A DNA stretch of 64,000 nt, taken from Pseudolabrys taiwanensis (GTDB taxonomy: Bacteria > Pseudomonadota > Alphaproteobacteria > Rhizobiales > Xanthobacteraceae). How positions within the stretch are numbered: the first letter of the stretch is position 1; each line of letters begins with the position of its first letter. The DNA lies in the NCBI RefSeq assembly GCF_003367395.1, contig NZ_CP031417.1, positions 2,790,001-2,854,000 on the forward strand, written 5' to 3'. Shown here piece after piece: positions 1 to 9,049 of the stretch. Below the pieces are notes generated by a model. It was given only the letters and a program-made list of their open reading frames with translations, was not told where the DNA came from and searched no databases. A program made the position numbers and the translations under genes.

Positions 1-1277
1 TTCCTCAATACATCACCGAACGGGTGTTGCTGGATCACGTCTCGGCAAATCCGCTGGCCACTGTCAGGTTTCGCTGCAAGCTCACCGACTTCAAGGCGGA
101 CGGCGACGGCATCCGTGCCCGGGTCCACGATGCGAACGCCAACCAGACGATCGAACTGAGCGCTCGCTACCTGGTGGGGGCGGATGGCGCACGCAGCACG
201 GTGCGTGACGCCCTGGGCTTCAGGATGGAAGGCGATGCGTCGATCGCGTCTTTCGTCACGCTGATCTTGAAAATCCCAGGTCTGCTCCGCGATCCCGATT
301 TGAAGCAAGCAATCATGCATTGGCTGGTCGATCCGGCTGGCCCCTGCATCATGGGTCAGATGGACCGCGACGACACCTGGTTCTGGGGCCCGACGCCGCG
401 GCCGGGGGTGAAGATCGACGACGCCTGGCTCAATGACCAGATCAGACATTCCCTCGGCGGACGCTACGACTTCTCCATCCTGGCGCGCGATAGCTGGACG
501 GCACACAAGCTGCTCGCCAACCGCTATCGGCACGGGAACGTCTTCCTGATCGGCGACGCCTGCCATCTACACTCCCCATTCGGCGGCCATGGCATGAATC
601 TCGGCGTCGGCGACAGCGTCGATCTCGGCTGGAAGCTGGCGGCCACCCTGCAAGGCTGGGGCGGCCCGGAATTGCTCGAGAGCTACGAACTCGAACGTCG
701 GCCGGTGCATCGCAGGGTGCTGAATTCCTCGACCGAGAACATGGCCTCCCTCAGCGATCAATTCGCCGCGCCCGAGCTGAAGGAAGACAGCGCTCGCGGG
801 CAAGAGGCGCGTGCACGCGCTGCCGCCGCGATCGACAAACAGAAGACCCCTGAGTTCCGTTCGCTCGGCCTCGTCCTGGGCTATCGCTACGTGGACTCGC
901 CGATCGTCGTACGCGAGGAAGGTGCGCCGCCGGCCGAGAGCGTTACCGAATATCGTCCTTGCGCCTATCCCGGTACCTTGGCGCCGCATAGCTGGCTTCC
1001 CGACGGTCGTTCGCTCTACGATCTGTTCGGAAGCGGTTTCACGTTGCTGGCGCTGCGCGACATGACGGCAGAGGAAAGAGCATCCGTACAACACTTGGCG
1101 ACGCGTCAGAATGTGCCGCTCGCGCTCGCATCCGTCGCCGATGAGCGCTTGCACGGCCTATACGAGGCGCCATTCGCACTGATACGGCCGGACCAGCATG
1201 TCGCCTGGCGCGGCAAGCGGCTCGATGCGCTGGACGCAATCCTTACGATGGCGCGAGGACACCGACCGTTGAACTGA
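1..1277 (+). CDS. FAD-dependent aromatic monooxygenase (PheA/TfdB/MhpA type), 5' end outside window
   Basis: Flavoprotein hydroxylase that would insert one oxygen atom into an aromatic substrate using NAD(P)H and FAD; the substrate cannot be read. The frame is open from base 3 to the stop at 1275-1277, so the N-terminal GxGxxG dinucleotide motif lies upstream of the window. Visible are the DG motif (GADGARSTVR, near nt 173-205) and the GD motif (GDACHLHSPFGGHGMN, near nt 552-600), which binds the FAD ribityl chain. The roughly 150-residue C-terminal part fits the thioredoxin-like tail of this family. It lies 67 bp before a TRAP transporter and probably shares its transcript, which suggests hydroxylation of an imported organic acid. 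Confidence 0.9.
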   Translation, partial: PQYITERVLLDHVSANPLATVRFRCKLTDFKADGDGIRARVHDANANQTIELSARYLVGADGARSTVRDALGFRMEGDASIASFVTLILKIPGLLRDPDLKQAIMHWLVDPAGPCIMGQMDRDDTWFWGPTPRPGVKIDDAWLNDQIRHSLGGRYDFSILARDSWTAHKLLANRYRHGNVFLIGDACHLHSPFGGHGMNLGVGDSVDLGWKLAATLQGWGGPELLESYELERRPVHRRVLNSSTENMASLSDQFAAPELKEDSARGQEARARAAAAIDKQKTPEFRSLGLVLGYRYVDSPIVVREEGAPPAESVTEYRPCAYPGTLAPHSWLPDGRSLYDLFGSGFTLLALRDMTAEERASVQHLATRQNVPLALASVADERLHGLYEAPFALIRPDQHVAWRGKRLDALDAILTMARGHRPLN

Positions 1278-1344
1278 TCGAATGGACGTCGCGATCCGAA
1301 ACACAAAAAACGGACGCAACAAAGAAAACCACGGGGAGAAAACG

Positions 1345-2367
1345 GTGATCACACGCAGACTTTTGCTCGCCGCCACCGCGGCGACCGTCGCTTCGCCGGC
1401 TGTGCTGCGGGCGGCGCCCACCAAACTTAAACTGTCGCATTACCTGCCGCCACAGCATCAAAGCCATTTGGAATTCCAACGGTGGGCCGACGAACTACGC
1501 CAGAAGACCGGCGGTCAGCTCGATATCGAGGTTTATCCCGCAGGCCAGATGGGACCGCCGCCGCGGCAGTTCGATTTGGCCCGCACCGGCGTGGCCGACC
1601 TCTCCTTCGTCTATACCGCGCTGAGCCCAGGTCGTTTTCCACTGACGGACTTGCTCGGCGCGCCATTCCTCTTCACCGATTCCAACCGGCGTCCGATCAC
1701 CACCGCCCAGGCCTCTCTGATCACGACGAATTTGCGCGACCGCGTCGCGCACGAATATGCCGGCACGGAAGTGCTCTATTTCGTCGTTTCGACCGCGCTG
1801 GGTCTCTTCATGCGCGACAAGTTCGTCAAATCGCCCGATGACCTTAAGGGCCTTCGTATCAGGCCAACCAGCGCCACCGCGGCGTCACATCTGCAGGCAT
1901 GGGGCGCGTCGCCGACCACAATCGGACCGACCGAGTTGGCGGACGCCCTCTCCAAGGGCGTCGTCGACGGTGCCATCTTCAACTTCGAAGGCGGCAAGGT
2001 CTTCCAGCTGCAACAGGCGGTCAAGCGTGTAAGTCTGATCGCGGATTCCGTTGGCATCTTTTGCCTGGTAATGAACTCGCAAGCGATGAAGAGCTTGCCG
2101 AAAGAGATGCAGCAGGCGATCGCGGAGACCACGGGCCCCGCCGCGGGTCAGCGCGTCGGTGGCCTCTACGATTCGAGCGAAGCCGCCGGACGCAAGGTGT
2201 TCGAACAATCCGGCGTTGAGATCTCCCAGATCGACGGCGACGCCGCGATGGCTTTCGAACAGAAGACCAAGACCATCACCGACCAGCAGATCGCGGCACT
2301 CGAGGCGAAGGGGATCAAGGCAACCCAATTGCTGGACGAGATTCGCGGCCAGGTTGCCAAGGCCTGA
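1345..2367 (+). CDS. TRAP transporter substrate-binding protein DctP
   Basis: Periplasmic solute receptor of a tripartite ATP-independent transporter, delivering a carboxylate-type substrate to the DctQM membrane pair. I chose the GTG at 1345 because a good ribosome site (ggggag) lies just upstream and the product then opens with a twin-arginine leader (ITRRLLLAAT) cleaved near LRAAP. The 340-residue length is typical. Family features include the central IRPTSA segment with the substrate-pairing arginine. The stop is followed one base later by the DctQ start, and DctQ and DctM follow in an operon. The substrate is unknown; the neighbouring hydroxylase suggests an aromatic or related acid. Confidence 0.9.
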   Translation: MITRRLLLAATAATVASPAVLRAAPTKLKLSHYLPPQHQSHLEFQRWADELRQKTGGQLDIEVYPAGQMGPPPRQFDLARTGVADLSFVYTALSPGRFPLTDLLGAPFLFTDSNRRPITTAQASLITTNLRDRVAHEYAGTEVLYFVVSTALGLFMRDKFVKSPDDLKGLRIRPTSATAASHLQAWGASPTTIGPTELADALSKGVVDGAIFNFEGGKVFQLQQAVKRVSLIADSVGIFCLVMNSQAMKSLPKEMQQAIAETTGPAAGQRVGGLYDSSEAAGRKVFEQSGVEISQIDGDAAMAFEQKTKTITDQQIAALEAKGIKATQLLDEIRGQVAKA

Positions 2368-2368
2368 C

Positions 2369-2860
2369 ATGCGGTTCTTGGACGTGCTTGGCACTCTCGC
2401 TCGCATCTTCACGATGCTGGGCGCCGTTGCGCTTGCCGTGATGATGATCTGCACGACCTATGATGTGATCGCGCGGGCCGCTTTTGGGCAGCCTCTGCAT
2501 GGCGTCGTTGATATCACGGAGATCATGGTGCTCGGCGTCGCCTTGCTCGGCCTCCCGGAGGTCTGCTTGCGCGACGAGCAGATCCGCGTCGACATCCTGG
2601 ACGACCTCGTTCCTGCCACGCTTCTAAAAGGCCTTAAGCTGTTGGGCGTCACCGCCACGATCACTTTCCTCGCTCTGTTGCTGGCGAACATCGTGCGGCC
2701 AATGCTCGATGCCTATCGCTTCGGCGACATTAAGGCCGATACCGGCTTTCCGGTTTACTTGTCTTTCGCGCTGATATTCATCTGTCTGCTCGCCGCCGCG
2801 CTGACGACCTTGACGGGCCTGGCGCGGCTTGTCGGCGCCAATCGGAGTGAGCGGCCATGA
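2369..2860 (+). CDS. TRAP transporter small membrane subunit DctQ
   Basis: Small four-helix integral membrane subunit that links the periplasmic receptor to the DctM channel. The 163-residue product has hydrophobic stretches near residues 12-32, 48-65, 88-108 and 130-152 and the family's conserved ITEIMVLG-like segment. The ATG at 2369 lies immediately after the DctP stop, and its 3' end overlaps the DctM start by four bases (ATGA), which indicates translational coupling. Confidence 0.9.
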   Translation: MRFLDVLGTLARIFTMLGAVALAVMMICTTYDVIARAAFGQPLHGVVDITEIMVLGVALLGLPEVCLRDEQIRVDILDDLVPATLLKGLKLLGVTATITFLALLLANIVRPMLDAYRFGDIKADTGFPVYLSFALIFICLLAAALTTLTGLARLVGANRSERP

Positions 2861-4161
2861 GCCCTCTTGCCGTCGGCATCGCGGGCATCGTCGCGTTGGT
2901 GCTGCTGATCCTCATTCGAATTCCAGTTGCCGTTGCGCTCGGTCTCGTCGGCTTCCTCGGCTATGCGGCCATCGAGGGATGGACCCGGGCAAACCTCATG
3001 ATCGGCGGCGTTCCGATCGAATTCGCGTCGATGTATACCTTGTCCGTCGTGCCTTTGTTCACGCTGATGGGCTCCATCGCCGCGAGCGCCGGCCTGTCGG
3101 CCGATCTGTTCCGCGCCAGCCGCGTGATGTTCCGCCACGTGCCCGGCTCGCTGTCCATCGCGTCGATCTTCGCGTCCGCCTTGTTCGGCGCGGTGTGCGG
3201 CTCTTCGGTCGCGACAGCGCTGACAATGAGCCGGGTCTCGATCCCGGAAATGCTGCGCGCGGGCTATCCACCGCAACTGGCGGCCGGCGCGGTGGCCGCT
3301 GGCGGCACGCTCGGCATCCTCATCCCGCCATCCCTGATCCTGATGATCTACGCGATCATCGCCCAACAGTCGGTGGCGAAGCTCTTTGCTGCGGCGCTCA
3401 TTCCCGGGCTGATCCTCACCGGCTTCTACTGCGTCACCGCCATTTCTTATTATCGCGTGCTGACCCGGCCTACACCGGAGCCGACGCTGGAGGAGAAACC
3501 GGAGCGGCTGCACACCGCTTTGCTACGGATCTGGCACGTCATCGCGCTGTTCGCGCTGACGCTCGGCGGCATCTATTTCGGCTGGTTCACGCCGACGGAA
3601 GCGGCAGCGATCGGCGCCTTTGGCGCGCTTGGCCTGAGCGCCATTTTGCGCCGCCAGAACCTGGCGCAGTCGTTCGGCTGCTTCGTCGAAACGGTGCGGC
3701 TCGTTTCAAGCTTGGTTTTCATCGTCATCGCGTCAGCGATCTTCTCGTATTTCATCGTCCAGACCGGCATATCGAACCAGCTCGTGGGCTCGGTGAAGGC
3801 CGTCGGTTTCGGCCCTATCGGCATCATCGTCGCGGTCTGCATTCTCTACATCGTGATGGGCGCGTTCCTCGAGGGGATCGGCATGCTGCTGGTGACCGTG
3901 CCGATCACGCTGCCGCTCGTCCTGTCCTTCGGCTACGACCCCATCTGGTTCGGCGTGCTGCTGGTGATCCTGGTCGAGATTGGCCTTATTCATCCACCGA
4001 TGGGCATGAACCTGTTCGCGATCAACGCGGTCACCAAAGACATCAACATCTTCGACATTTACAAGGGCTCGGCGCCGTTCCTGATCGCGCCGATCGTCCT
4101 GATCGTGCTGATGGTCGCCTACCCCCAGCTTGTCATGTGGCTGCCGAGCCAGATCAACTAG
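2857..4161 (+). CDS. TRAP transporter large permease DctM
   Basis: Large membrane subunit that carries out sodium- or proton-driven solute import. The 434 residues form about 12 hydrophobic helices. Family landmarks include the early segment FTLMGSIAASAG, the glycine-rich GTLGILIPPSLILMIYA and the C-terminal IGLIHPPMGMNLF. The length is normal and the gene appears intact. It starts inside the DctQ stop codon, so P, Q and M are one operon with no frameshift. Confidence 0.93.
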   Translation: MSPLAVGIAGIVALVLLILIRIPVAVALGLVGFLGYAAIEGWTRANLMIGGVPIEFASMYTLSVVPLFTLMGSIAASAGLSADLFRASRVMFRHVPGSLSIASIFASALFGAVCGSSVATALTMSRVSIPEMLRAGYPPQLAAGAVAAGGTLGILIPPSLILMIYAIIAQQSVAKLFAAALIPGLILTGFYCVTAISYYRVLTRPTPEPTLEEKPERLHTALLRIWHVIALFALTLGGIYFGWFTPTEAAAIGAFGALGLSAILRRQNLAQSFGCFVETVRLVSSLVFIVIASAIFSYFIVQTGISNQLVGSVKAVGFGPIGIIVAVCILYIVMGAFLEGIGMLLVTVPITLPLVLSFGYDPIWFGVLLVILVEIGLIHPPMGMNLFAINAVTKDINIFDIYKGSAPFLIAPIVLIVLMVAYPQLVMWLPSQIN

Positions 4162-4804
4162 CCCACTTGGATTTTGACCTGGGATTAGAACTGCGCGCGC
4201 CTGGAGCCGATTAGGTCCAACAGCTGTCGAAGGCAGCCTCGAGGCATGAGGCGATATAGCACGGTGGGGGGTACCTCACGGCCGCTGCGGATTATCTGCC
4301 GACATAGCTGTGCGCTGGCCTTAAAGCCAAGGATCGAGCGCATTGAGGTGCAATTCGAACGTACGTAATAATTGACGCTCTTTAAGGTCATCCGAAACAC
4401 GTCAACGGGACATTTGGGGCGGTCTCTGGGCCTGCCACAAAGGCTGCCCGTTAGAGATGGTCATCGACGTACTGCCGGAAATAAATGGTGAGCCCCGCAG
4501 GGCGCCAACCTTATGACGGCGGGTCGCGCCAACGAACTTCCCCACCGGGCATTCGGCGATTGCGGGCACCGACACGCCGGCTATCGGGCGCATCGTGCAG
4601 GTCGAATGCAGTAATCCATCCACTTCCTGTTGTTCGATCGCCGCGCCATGGAACAGCACCACTGGCCGATGACATCTGCATGTTATTGCAGCTCCTCAAC
4701 CCTAGGCGCGCGGCGCAAGTTCGTTTGGAACCTTGCTTCATTGTGACACGATCCCGAACCATCACGTCTCTCTTCCGACACGATTGCGCACATACGCCTG
4801 CAAG
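4162..4804 (+). other. 643-bp intergenic stretch without a convincing gene
   Basis: Short open frames exist on both strands, but none has a ribosome site, a recognisable domain or the strong third-position GC of the neighbours. The one interpretable element is a stretch at about 4450-4533 that resembles the 3' flank and body of the tRNA at 7801-7876. The rest may be debris from the rearrangement that produced the two amidohydrolase copies. Confidence 0.6.
4450..4533 (-). pseudogene. Degenerate copy of the CAT-anticodon tRNA and its 3' flank
   Basis: Read against 7768-7860, this stretch repeats the flank (shared core cgttagagatg, then tcatc, acgt and ctg in register). It continues with a ggtgagccccgcagg...caacc block matching the tRNA acceptor/T-arm side, and then ttatga plus a GC-rich run matching the anticodon region. 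About 17 nt of the T-arm/variable region are missing and the acceptor stem no longer pairs, so it cannot be a working tRNA. The same order (tRNA, then amidohydrolase 3' end) holds in both places. The alignment was done by eye. Confidence 0.5.
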
Positions 4805-5767
4805 TCACAGCTTCAGCAGCGCGCGAGCATTACCACCAAGAATCTTTGATTTATCCGGCACTGAAAGCCGACTCGACGTCATCCATGCGACGGCAGGCAA
4901 ACTCTCTGGCACAAAAGGCCAATCAACCGCGAACAGGATTCGATCAGTACCAAGTTCGGCAATGCAACAGTCAAGCGCCGGGGTTGAAAAGAACCCGCTC
5001 GTCGTAACCCAAAAATTATTGCAGAAAATATCCCGAAAGCTGATGGATTTTTGCCCTGGCCGCGACAAGGCCTGGTCGATCCTCCAGAGTTGAAAAGGAA
5101 GCGATTCGCCAAGATGACCGAGAATAATCTTCAGGCGCGGATGACGTTCGAAAACACCCGATAACACGAGCCTGACCGCCTGTGTACCCGCTTCCACAGT
5201 ATAACCCCACGCGGGCCGGGCGATCATCGGGAAGTCGACAGCATAATCCTTATAGTACGCTTCGGAGACCGCCGGATGCGGGTGAGACGGGTGAAGATAA
5301 ATTGGAACGTCAAGCGCCTCAGCGCGCGCGTAAATTGGCCAAAATTTCTTCAAGTCGAGAAACTCGCCGTTCGATAGTCCGTGCAACATCGCTCCCTTGA
5401 ACCCGAGTTCAACACAACGTTGCAATTCGTCCGCAGCGGCTTCTGGTAGGGCGGTCGGCAGGGCTGCAAAGGCCGCAAACCTATCGGGCCTTGAAGCCAC
5501 TGCGGTGGCGAGCCGGTCGTTCACGCGTTGGACCAGCGGAACCGCTATGTCCGCTGCCAGTTTTTGTGCGGATGGCGCCCCGTGCGACAAGACCTGCATC
5601 TGTATGTTGGCACGATCCATGTCCTTTATACGGTCACCCTCGAAATCATGCAGGCGCCGTTCGATTTCATCGGCCCGCTTTCCCTCCGCGCCAGCAAAAT
5701 AGGCCGAAAGCTCAGGGTCCCAATAATGCTCTTCGACTGCGATGATCGCATGTTCTGCGTTGCTCAT
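4805..5767 (-). CDS. Amidohydrolase-2 family protein, decarboxylase-like (copy 1)
   Basis: TIM-barrel metal enzyme of PF04909, the family of gamma-resorcylate, 5-carboxyvanillate and ACMSD non-oxidative decarboxylases. The N-terminal VEEHYWDPEL gives the ExH metal pair. IYLHPSHPH, GHLGE and the C-terminal FAVDWPF supply the remaining expected metal or catalytic positions. The product is 320 residues from the ATG at 5767; a GTG at 5785 would add six residues. It is a paralogue of the gene at 7932-8897 (about 60% identical by eye). Its neighbours, a hydroxylase and carboxylate uptake proteins, fit decarboxylation of an aromatic acid, but the substrate is inferred. Confidence 0.85.
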   Translation of the reverse strand: MSNAEHAIIAVEEHYWDPELSAYFAGAEGKRADEIERRLHDFEGDRIKDMDRANIQMQVLSHGAPSAQKLAADIAVPLVQRVNDRLATAVASRPDRFAAFAALPTALPEAAADELQRCVELGFKGAMLHGLSNGEFLDLKKFWPIYARAEALDVPIYLHPSHPHPAVSEAYYKDYAVDFPMIARPAWGYTVEAGTQAVRLVLSGVFERHPRLKIILGHLGESLPFQLWRIDQALSRPGQKSISFRDIFCNNFWVTTSGFFSTPALDCCIAELGTDRILFAVDWPFVPESLPAVAWMTSSRLSVPDKSKILGGNARALLKL

Positions 5768-6740
5768 ATTGAGATCATTTCTCACGGAGTTGCGGGATGC
5801 CTGTCATCGTAGATCACAATGGAATCTGAATCGAGTTAGTGTCTGTGCAGAGCAGGAGCCCGCCAGCTAAGTGTTTCAAGAACCGTGCGCGCTCCTTGAT
5901 ATCCAGCCGGACCCATTCGGGTTGCGCGGCCGCCACGGCTCCAATCTTTATTGCGCTCGACGGCACGACCTCGAGGAAATTGTACGACCCTCTCCTCAGT
6001 CGCCGGGCCTGCGGAATCGATCCAGTCTCCACTGCCAAATCGAAACAAGATCTTCTCCAATGAGCATAAGGCCAATCATCTCCCGGCTCACTCGCATCCT
6101 CCAATTTTCTTATATCTTGACTATTCGCATGCCGCTCTCTGCTAGCATTCTCGCATCATGGTAATCTTGGAGCAATCAATCGACTTGAGTTTTTTGAGGC
6201 CTCCATACCGATGTTCAAAATGTAGCAGGCAGGATTATTCCTCAGCCGCGAGTGGAAATAGCTCAGAAGAAAACGCTGTTGCTAGACGAACCACGTAGCA
6301 GAGGATTTTCCGCGATCCTTTATGGACGCAATGCTCAACGCGCCATCACGGAAGCGATGGCGCTCGATTTCGACGTAAGCGTCGGCGCGAACATCGCAAT
6401 CCTGCCGCAGCACTTTAACCCGACCGAGAATCGTGATTGTCGATATGTCCCAGGCGCCATGCCCATAACATGCCCCCGTCGTTTTTGCAGGGTGCCGATG
6501 ATGCAACGCTGCTCATTATGCGACGGGACGGATGTGTTTTCGGCGCTACACGGGCGATGCCTGAGGCCCCCGCTCGCTTTGCCGTGAATGCCACACGTGG
6601 GTTGAAAATATCAACGCTGAGTCCAGCCTAAAAGGCTCGCCTAAGAAAGAAGAATGTCGGGAGCCGATGGAAAGCTGAGGATCTGCACTACGTCGCTTTG
6701 AAACGCGGCATCGCTGTAAGAAAAACAATCGGAGGAAACT
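5768..6740 (+). other. 973-bp stretch with no intact gene, possible gene remnants
   Basis: No frame combines a start, a ribosome site and a recognisable fold. On the minus strand, 5814-6104 could encode 96 residues whose second half (AAAQPEWVRLDIKERARFLK) resembles the N-terminal helix region of aldehyde dehydrogenases. Minus-strand 6282-6506 could encode a 74-residue piece that reads like protein but matches nothing I recognise. Both could be decayed fragments. The end of the stretch carries the promoter and ribosome site (ggagg near 6731) of the next gene. Confidence 0.4.
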
Positions 6741-7733
6741 ATGATACGTCGACGCTTTAACCCATGCGCACCGGGGCGCGCAGCGCTTCTAACCGCACTC
6801 GCTCTCGTCGTGACGGGATTGGTATCTAGCGCCCGTGCCCAATCATACCCGAACAGGCCGATCACAATTGTTGTTGGCTATGCGCCGGGCGGACTCATGG
6901 ACACGGTCTCGCGATTGTTTGGCGAACGGCTTTCAGCGAAACTGGGGCAAGCTGTCGTCGTCGAAAACCGAGGTGGCGCTAATGGCAATATCGCCAATCG
7001 GCGAGTCGCGAGTGCCGACCCGGACGGGTACACGATCCTCGGCGCGACACCCACATTGGCAGTGAATGAAACTATCTATGCGCGCCGTGGCTACACGGCC
7101 GACCAGTTCAAAGCTGTGGCAATCGTCGCTGCGTCGCCGGAAATGATCTCAACTCATCCCAGCAACGCGAAAACTCTTAAAGAGATGCTGGATACGGCAC
7201 GATCCACCTCTATCCAATTCGGCACAGCTGGCACCGGCAGCATGTCGCACATTGCGATCCAATATTTCTTTGAGAAGCTCGCAAACATACGGACGACTCA
7301 CATCCCCTTTCAGGGCGGCGCGCCGGCAGTTAGCGCTGCTTTAGGTAACCAAATTCCACTCGTGGCGGCCCCACCGGCCTCTGGAGCAGCCTCCTTTGTC
7401 AGGTCTGGCAGTCTCCGCGGTCTCGCCATTGCAAGTGAGAAGCGCCTCTCAATTTTGCCGGATGTTCCGACTTTCGCCGAGCTAGGATATCCTAATTTTA
7501 CATCCTTAGTCTGGGCCGGCTTCTTCGTGCCTGCCAAAACGCCCGGAGAGATAACGACAAAATTGAGTGAAGCAATCGGTCAGATCCTGAATGATCCGTC
7601 AGTCACCGATAAGCTCCAGCAGATGGGATTCGAGCCGACTTTTCTCGATCAGAAAGCCTCCGAAAAACTCTTTAGATCAGATATCATTAAATGGAAAAGC
7701 ATGATTGAGGCGATCGGGCTAAGGGTCGAATGA
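6741..7733 (+). CDS. Tripartite tricarboxylate transporter (Bug/TctC) binding protein 1
   Basis: Periplasmic receptor of the Bug family, which captures carboxylates for the TctAB permease. The ATG at 6741 has a good ggagg site ten bases upstream. Residues 1-34 form a signal peptide ending SSARAQ. The mature part begins SYPNRPITIVVGYAPGG and carries the VENRGGANGN segment and the FVPAKTPGEI hinge region typical of the family. The length of 330 residues is normal. No tctA or tctB is in the window, so it must work with a permease encoded elsewhere or act as a sensor. It stands between the two amidohydrolases on the opposite strand. Confidence 0.9.
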   Translation: MIRRRFNPCAPGRAALLTALALVVTGLVSSARAQSYPNRPITIVVGYAPGGLMDTVSRLFGERLSAKLGQAVVVENRGGANGNIANRRVASADPDGYTILGATPTLAVNETIYARRGYTADQFKAVAIVAASPEMISTHPSNAKTLKEMLDTARSTSIQFGTAGTGSMSHIAIQYFFEKLANIRTTHIPFQGGAPAVSAALGNQIPLVAAPPASGAASFVRSGSLRGLAIASEKRLSILPDVPTFAELGYPNFTSLVWAGFFVPAKTPGEITTKLSEAIGQILNDPSVTDKLQQMGFEPTFLDQKASEKLFRSDIIKWKSMIEAIGLRVE

Positions 7734-7800
7734 TCTGCGGAACACGCATTCCTATACATAGGACGCGCGTTAGAGATGATCATCAACGTCCTGAAAACGG

Positions 7801-7876
7801 TGGTGGGCCCGGCAGGACTCGAACCTGCAACCAGACCGTTATGAGCGGTCGGCTCTAACCATTGAGCTACAGGCCC
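7801..7876 (-). tRNA. tRNA with CAT anticodon, probably tRNA-Ile2 (lysidine type)
   Basis: The reverse strand folds as a full cloverleaf of 76 nt including an encoded CCA. The acceptor stem is GGGCCTG/CGGGCCC, the anticodon stem GACCG/CGGTC closes a CTCATAA loop, the T-loop is TTCGAGT and the discriminator is A73. The CAT anticodon could be initiator or elongator Met or Ile2. The acceptor is not initiator-like (1-72 is a normal G-C pair), and the sequence resembles alphaproteobacterial Ile2 tRNAs as I recall them, so Ile2 is preferred. Confidence 0.9.
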
Positions 7877-7931
7877 AGCCGGAGCCTTTTATCAAGCCGG
7901 CGGGGTATCGGGCAAATCGAACCGCCGCAGT

Positions 7932-8897
7932 TCACAGTCGCAGCAGCCGCTGGGCGTTGCCGCTCAGGATCTTGGCCTTGTCCGCGTCCGAGAGCGGCAC
8001 GGTCTGCATCCAGTCGACCCCCAGCGGATTCATCACGAAAGGCCAATCGACCGCGAACAGGATGTGGTCGACCCCCATCTCCATCACGCAGCACAGCAAC
8101 GCCGGGTTGGAGAAGAAGCCGCTGGTCGTGACATAGAAATTCTTACAGAAGATGTCGCGGAAATTCAGCGGCTTCTGGCCCGGGCGCTTGAGCGAGTGAT
8201 CGATGCGCCATAGCAGGAAAGGCAGCGTCTCGCCGAAGTGGCCGAGGATGATCTTCAAATTGGGGTGCGCGTCGAACACGCCCGAGAGCACGAGACGAAT
8301 GGCCTGCGTCGCAGTTTCCACCGTGAAACCCCAGGCCGGGCGCACCACCAACGGGAAATCCTTGGCGTAGTCCTGATAATACGCCTCGCTCACGCGGGGA
8401 TCCGGCAAGGAAGGATGGAAGTAGATCGGCACGTCGAGCTTCTCGGCGCGCGCGAAGATCGGCCAGAACTTCTTGTTGTCGAGGAATTCGCCGTTGGCGA
8501 GCCCGTGGATCATGGCTCCCTTGAAGCCGTGGGTCGTGACCGTGCGCTCGAGTTCGTCCGCCGCCGCCTGCGGATCGGCGGTCGGGAGAGCGGCAAACGC
8601 CGCGAAGCGCTTCGGATTTGCCGCGCAGACCTTTGCCAGCCGATCATTGACGTGCGCGGTGAGCTCGGCGGCGATATCGAGCGGCAGCTTCTGCGCCGCG
8701 GGCGCGCCGTGCGACAGCACCTGCATATCGACGCCGGCCTCGTCCATTTCCTTCAGGCGCAGTGCGCCAAGGTCGTAAAGCCGTTCGTCCGTCTCGTTGC
8801 CGCGGGCCGCTTCGATCCCCAGAAAATGCTTCGCCAGCTCCGGGTCCCAATAATGCTCCTCGATGGCAATGATCGGACAATTAGGCTTCTTGTTCAC
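7932..8897 (-). CDS. Amidohydrolase-2 family protein, decarboxylase-like (copy 2)
   Basis: Paralogue of the gene at 4805-5767 with the same layout: IEEHYWDPEL near the N-terminus (ExH metal ligands), IYFHPSLPD, GHFGE and FAVDWPF. It is therefore a PF04909 metal-dependent hydrolase or non-oxidative decarboxylase of 321 residues. I chose the GTG at 8897 because a purine-rich site (gcgggggtg) precedes it and because the start then matches copy 1; the frame could extend to 8942. The intact CAT tRNA lies 55 bp beyond its 3' end, as the decayed copy does for copy 1. The substrate is unknown. Confidence 0.87.
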   Translation of the reverse strand: MNKKPNCPIIAIEEHYWDPELAKHFLGIEAARGNETDERLYDLGALRLKEMDEAGVDMQVLSHGAPAAQKLPLDIAAELTAHVNDRLAKVCAANPKRFAAFAALPTADPQAAADELERTVTTHGFKGAMIHGLANGEFLDNKKFWPIFARAEKLDVPIYFHPSLPDPRVSEAYYQDYAKDFPLVVRPAWGFTVETATQAIRLVLSGVFDAHPNLKIILGHFGETLPFLLWRIDHSLKRPGQKPLNFRDIFCKNFYVTTSGFFSNPALLCCVMEMGVDHILFAVDWPFVMNPLGVDWMQTVPLSDADKAKILSGNAQRLLRL

Positions 8898-9049
8898 AAG
8901 GCACCCCCGCTTACGCCACGCGATTCCTAGCAAGCATGACATCGGCTGTCATCGGTTCGGCCGCGTGGCGCCGCGCCGCCCTGGTATGACACCCACCGGA
9001 TCGGCCAAACGATGACTGTTGCGGCTGTTGAACAAACGCCGACTCAGTT

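Noticed and set aside
4485..5093. 202-codon plus-strand frame overlapping the amidohydrolase 3' end
   Set aside because: It runs opposite a conserved enzyme and has no ribosome site or recognisable motif.
5814..6104. 96-residue minus-strand frame with an aldehyde-dehydrogenase-like helix segment
   Set aside because: Only one short segment resembles the family, there is no ribosome site and no catalytic part; kept only as a possible remnant in the 5768-6740 entry.
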